A stretch of 64,000 nt of DNA from Paenibacillus dokdonensis (lineage in GTDB: Bacteria; Bacillota; Bacilli; Paenibacillales; Paenibacillaceae). The notes under the pieces are model-generated. The model was not told where the DNA came from, ran no database searches, and saw only the letters and a list, made by a program, of their open reading frames with translations. Both the position numbers and the translations under genes were made by a program. The number at the start of each line of letters is the position of its first letter. The stretch's first letter is position 1. The stretch lies in assembly GCF_004916975.1 (NCBI RefSeq), contig NZ_STGQ01000002.1, positions 248,001-312,000 of the forward strand. Reading direction: 5' to 3'. Below, one piece after another: positions 61,278-64,000 of the stretch.

Positions 61278-62045
61278 TTAGCGCATGAATAATCCGCCAT
61301 TAATCTCGATCGTCTCTCCCGTCAGGTAGTCCGACAAGGAGGAGGCCAGAAACAGTGCCGTGTCCGCCACATCCTGCGGAGTGCCTTCGCGGCCGAGCGG
61401 AATTTTCGCTATTGTCGCCTTCCGTCCCGCATCCGTGGTATGCGTGGCATGAAAGGATGTATGTCCGATAAATCCCGGTGACATGCAGTTTACGTTAATT
61501 CCCTGAGGAGCGAGCTCCTTGGCCAGCCCCTTGGAATAGGTGATGACGGCGGCCTTGCTCGCCGCGTAGATGGATGCGCCAGGCCCGCCACCGTCATGTG
61601 CCGCTACGGAGGTCAGATTAATGATCTTTCCTGCCCCCTTGGCGGTCATGCCCGGAATAACCAGCTTGCTCAAAAATACGCAGGACTTCAGATTCACGTC
61701 CATGACGCGCATGTAATGCTCCTCGGTCATTTCGGCATTCGTCACCCGCTGAATCAAATCGCCGGCATTGTTGACCAAAATATCAATCGTCCCGCCAAGC
61801 TGGGCCTGAACCTCCTCCACCATCGCCGCCATTTCTTCAATCTTCGTCACATCCGCGTAGAATGCGGCTGCTTTGCCGCCGGCACGGATCATTTCTGCGG
61901 CGGCAGCCTCCGCTTCTTCTTTTCCCTTGCGGTAATGAACGGCAACGGCAGCGCCTGCCGCAGCAAGTGTCTCCGCAATGTGGCGCCCAATGCCTGAGCT
62001 TGAACCAGTAACCAACGCGATCTTTCCTTGCAGCTGAATTGTCAT
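61278..62045 (-). CDS. SDR-family oxidoreductase (candidate uronate reductase)
   Basis: A 255-residue classical short-chain dehydrogenase. Cofactor motif TGSSSGIGRHIAE (residues 14-26), NNAG at 90-93, catalytic Ser near 145 (LTSVAAHDGGG), and YAASK with catalytic Tyr and Lys at about 160-164. An Arg/Lys after strand 2 (HYRKGKEEAE) suggests NADP(H). FabG-like in sequence. Between a sensor kinase and a uronide lyase it may reduce the 4-deoxy-5-keto-uronate (DEH) to KDG. Its ATG overlaps the kinase stop (ATGA), coupling sensing to metabolism. Confidence 0.87.
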   Translation of the reverse strand: MTIQLQGKIALVTGSSSGIGRHIAETLAAAGAAVAVHYRKGKEEAEAAAAEMIRAGGKAAAFYADVTKIEEMAAMVEEVQAQLGGTIDILVNNAGDLIQRVTNAEMTEEHYMRVMDVNLKSCVFLSKLVIPGMTAKGAGKIINLTSVAAHDGGGPGASIYAASKAAVITYSKGLAKELAPQGINVNCMSPGFIGHTSFHATHTTDAGRKATIAKIPLGREGTPQDVADTALFLASSLSDYLTGETIEINGGLFMR

Positions 62046-63901
62046 CCTACTCTCTCCTCATATATGCAAGTGATACTGCCGTCAAGCGGCAGTGATATCG
62101 TAATCCTCGTTCCCTCCTGAAAGATGCTGTCGATAGACAAACCGTACGTGTCGCCATACACCATTTGAATGCGGCGATGCACATTCATCAGCCCCAGTCC
62201 GCCTTTGTGATACAAAGAATGGGAATCCGATTCGGCTAACTGATTCAGGCGCAGCTTCTCACGTACCGCATGCAGCTTTTCTTCCGTCATCCCCACTCCG
62301 TTATCCTCAACGGCCAGATGAAAGCAGTCCCCTACTACAAATGCATGAATGCCGATCCGGTGATGATCCTGAATCCCGTTTGGAAAGGCATGCTGAAACA
62401 TATTCTCGATCAACGGCTGCAGGGTAAGCCGGACCATTTTATGCAGGAGCAAATCCGGCGGAATATTCACATCCAGCTCGAACTGCCTTTGGGTCCGGTA
62501 TTGGAGGATCGTCATATAATTCAAGACATGCTTCAGCTCATTGACGACCGTAATCTCCGTTAAACTGGTCTGGATGGCATAGCGCAGCATCGATGCCATC
62601 GCCTCGACCATATCCATAATTTCCTCGGAATCCTGTACGACGGCATAACACTTGATCGTTTCCAGCGTGTTGTACAGAAAGTGGGGGTTGATCTGCAATT
62701 GAAGCGCCTGAAACTCGGCTTTATGCTGCTCCAACGCAATCCTCTGCAGGTTCAGCTCCGTCTTTTGCGACTTCAGCTCCGCCTCATAGACCCTCTCGAT
62801 CATCTCCGACAGCCGGGTCAGCATCTTGTTGTAATTCAAAATGAGATATCCGAATTCATCCTGCCGGTCTTCCGCATCGATAATCTGCCATTCTCCCTTT
62901 TCCATGAGCCGCATGTTCCGCACCAGCTTTTTCAGCGGCTGGACAAGCGATTTTCCGAAACGGCCGGCAATCCATAAGGCAATCAGCAGTGTTACTGCAC
63001 CCGCTATGACCGTGGTGTAACGAATATTCATAATCGGCTCGCGCAGCTCGCTGACCGGAACCGAGATGACCATACGCCAATCGGCAGCGTGCAGCGATTT
63101 GGAGACATACATCCGTTTCTCCCCGCCAACACGTGCTGTGAAGGTATCCTCGCCTCCGGCAAGCAGCTTCTGCTTGATTTCCTCGTCCATGTACATATCC
63201 GCCGCCACATTCTCAGGCTTATTAACGAAATTTCCCTTGCTGTCAATAATGAAGGAATATCCTTTTTCCCCCAGATCCATTTGACCCCACAGCTTGGAAA
63301 TTTCCCGCGTATTGAGCTTCATCCCGAGAATCCCTCTCGGCTGATGCGACACAATACCGCGTACCCGGCGGACAAACGTAATATACTGGTCGTCCTCGGG
63401 GGCTACCGAAGCTGAATTGATGAGTGCACCCAGACCATTTTCCGGCAGATTCTTCTCGATTAGCTGGTAATAGGATTTGTAATCCTTCACTTCATCCTGA
63501 ATGATATCCTTGGTCGTAATGGCCTTGCCGTCCTGGTTAATGATATAAATCAGCTCGATCTGCGGATAGATAATGAATGCCGAATCGAATACCTGACTCT
63601 GTATTTTCTTGGAGAGCTCATAATACTGGTAACCGTTGTCCGGGTCCATCTCCACGAATTTCAGTACATCTCCGTTGGACAGGATGGTTTTGCTCGCATT
63701 ATCAAAGGTTTGCAGATACAGGTCCGTATGATAGGCCGCATGCGTAATCATTTGCGACAGATAACGCTCCAGCTGCCGGTCCAGCAGCTTGGAGGATTGG
63801 AAATACGTGATGGTGCCGACCACCGATAGTGAAATAATGATCAGTATCATGAAATAACCGAAAATCCGGTGCGAAATGCTTTTGCGGAAAATACGGAACA
63901 T
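62042..63901 (-). CDS. YesM-type sensor histidine kinase of the oligouronide operon
   Basis: A 619-residue membrane kinase: helix at 13-33, extracellular dCache-type domain to about 290, second helix near 295-315, HAMP (QPLKKLVRNMRLMEKGEWQII), coiled coil, then QINPHFLYNTLETIKC with phospho-acceptor His, and ATPase motifs VEDNGVGMTEE and GGLGLMNVHRRIQ. The start overlaps the regulator stop (TGATG at 63903-63899) and the stop overlaps the SDR start, so kinase, regulator and enzymes are one coupled operon. Confidence 0.93.
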   Translation of the reverse strand: MFRIFRKSISHRIFGYFMILIIISLSVVGTITYFQSSKLLDRQLERYLSQMITHAAYHTDLYLQTFDNASKTILSNGDVLKFVEMDPDNGYQYYELSKKIQSQVFDSAFIIYPQIELIYIINQDGKAITTKDIIQDEVKDYKSYYQLIEKNLPENGLGALINSASVAPEDDQYITFVRRVRGIVSHQPRGILGMKLNTREISKLWGQMDLGEKGYSFIIDSKGNFVNKPENVAADMYMDEEIKQKLLAGGEDTFTARVGGEKRMYVSKSLHAADWRMVISVPVSELREPIMNIRYTTVIAGAVTLLIALWIAGRFGKSLVQPLKKLVRNMRLMEKGEWQIIDAEDRQDEFGYLILNYNKMLTRLSEMIERVYEAELKSQKTELNLQRIALEQHKAEFQALQLQINPHFLYNTLETIKCYAVVQDSEEIMDMVEAMASMLRYAIQTSLTEITVVNELKHVLNYMTILQYRTQRQFELDVNIPPDLLLHKMVRLTLQPLIENMFQHAFPNGIQDHHRIGIHAFVVGDCFHLAVEDNGVGMTEEKLHAVREKLRLNQLAESDSHSLYHKGGLGLMNVHRRIQMVYGDTYGLSIDSIFQEGTRITISLPLDGSITCIYEERVG

Positions 63902-64000
63902 CAGATTCCCATCTTCTGCCGATATTCGGAAGGCGAAATACCCTCGTATTTCTTGAACGTCTTGGTGAAGTTGGAGTGATCGGCATATCCAACCGCATAC
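63901..64000 (-). CDS. YesN-type response regulator, C-terminal end (partial)
   Basis: Only the last 32 codons are in the window. They read AVGYADHSNFTKTFKKYEGI then SPSEYRQKMGI and stop at 63903, the second helix-turn-helix of an AraC-type output domain (YADHSNFTKTFKK is the recognition helix region). It is the partner of the kinase at 62042 and the rest continues beyond 64000. Confidence 0.85.
   Translation of the reverse strand, partial: YAVGYADHSNFTKTFKKYEGISPSEYRQKMGI

Overview
The window looks like a chromosomal segment of a Paenibacillus-type Firmicute. This rests on the moderate GC content, strong AGGAGG ribosome-binding sites, many sugar ABC importers with YesM/YesN-type two-component systems, LplABC-type lipoprotein/permease operons, a YheC/D spore-coat ATP-grasp protein, a short (468-residue) CydA and Bacillus-style PHO and Pur boxes. 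I saw no rRNA, tRNA, CRISPR array, insertion sequence, prophage or plasmid gene.

Layout. 1-1295: a MarR regulator and the start of an ABC exporter, with a textbook promoter and operator. 1441-3524: a LysR gene divergent from a cidA/cidB (ywbH/ywbG-like) pair. 3541-6919: a Gfo/Idh/MocA oxidoreductase and a nuclease-DinG helicase fusion. 7210-10691: NADP-type glutamate dehydrogenase and a lipoteichoic-acid synthase. 10794-17741: a beta-mannan locus. Its catabolic arm (GH113 mannanase, cellobiose/mannobiose 2-epimerase, GH130 mannosyl-glucose phosphorylase) is intact, but the divergent importer arm carries four separate lesions. 17801-22410: purine catabolism and salvage (allantoate amidohydrolase divergent from an AzgA-type permease plus adenine deaminase). 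22632-27000: an operon of sensor kinase, solute-binding lipoprotein and LacI regulator with no response regulator. 27234-31248: a small His/Arg/Gly-rich protein with a heterodimeric multidrug-type ABC exporter. 31365-35966: alpha/beta hydrolase, a small membrane-anchored protein, a WrbA-like flavoprotein and an EmrAB-type efflux pair. 36329-42241: an LplBCA-type sugar importer with a membrane-bound AraC regulator. 42348-45308: alkaline phosphatase with a PHO box, and fumarase C. 45392-47357: a TetR/MFS efflux pair with repeated operators. 47536-53765: a 52-residue ORF and the cydABDC cytochrome bd operon. 54306-55699: a zinc-ribbon protein and a spore-coat ATP-grasp protein. 55960-58419: an ABC-2 type exporter. 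58572-64000: an oligouronide operon (YesN, YesM, SDR, PL15-like lyase, KdgF-like cupin).

How the parts fit. The region is rich in polysaccharide use: mannan, an unsaturated-uronide polymer (alginate or heparin-like), and an unknown oligosaccharide for the LplABC importer. The most unusual point is the mannan locus. The solute-binding protein gene is cut by an amber codon and a large deletion, and both permeases have one-base deletions, while the enzymes remain open. A paralogous binding protein sits about 10 kb away, translationally coupled to a sensor kinase that lacks its response regulator; the mannan locus has a response regulator without a kinase. Both promoter regions share an ATAACAAA element. 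I infer, but cannot prove, that these are two halves of one sensing system.
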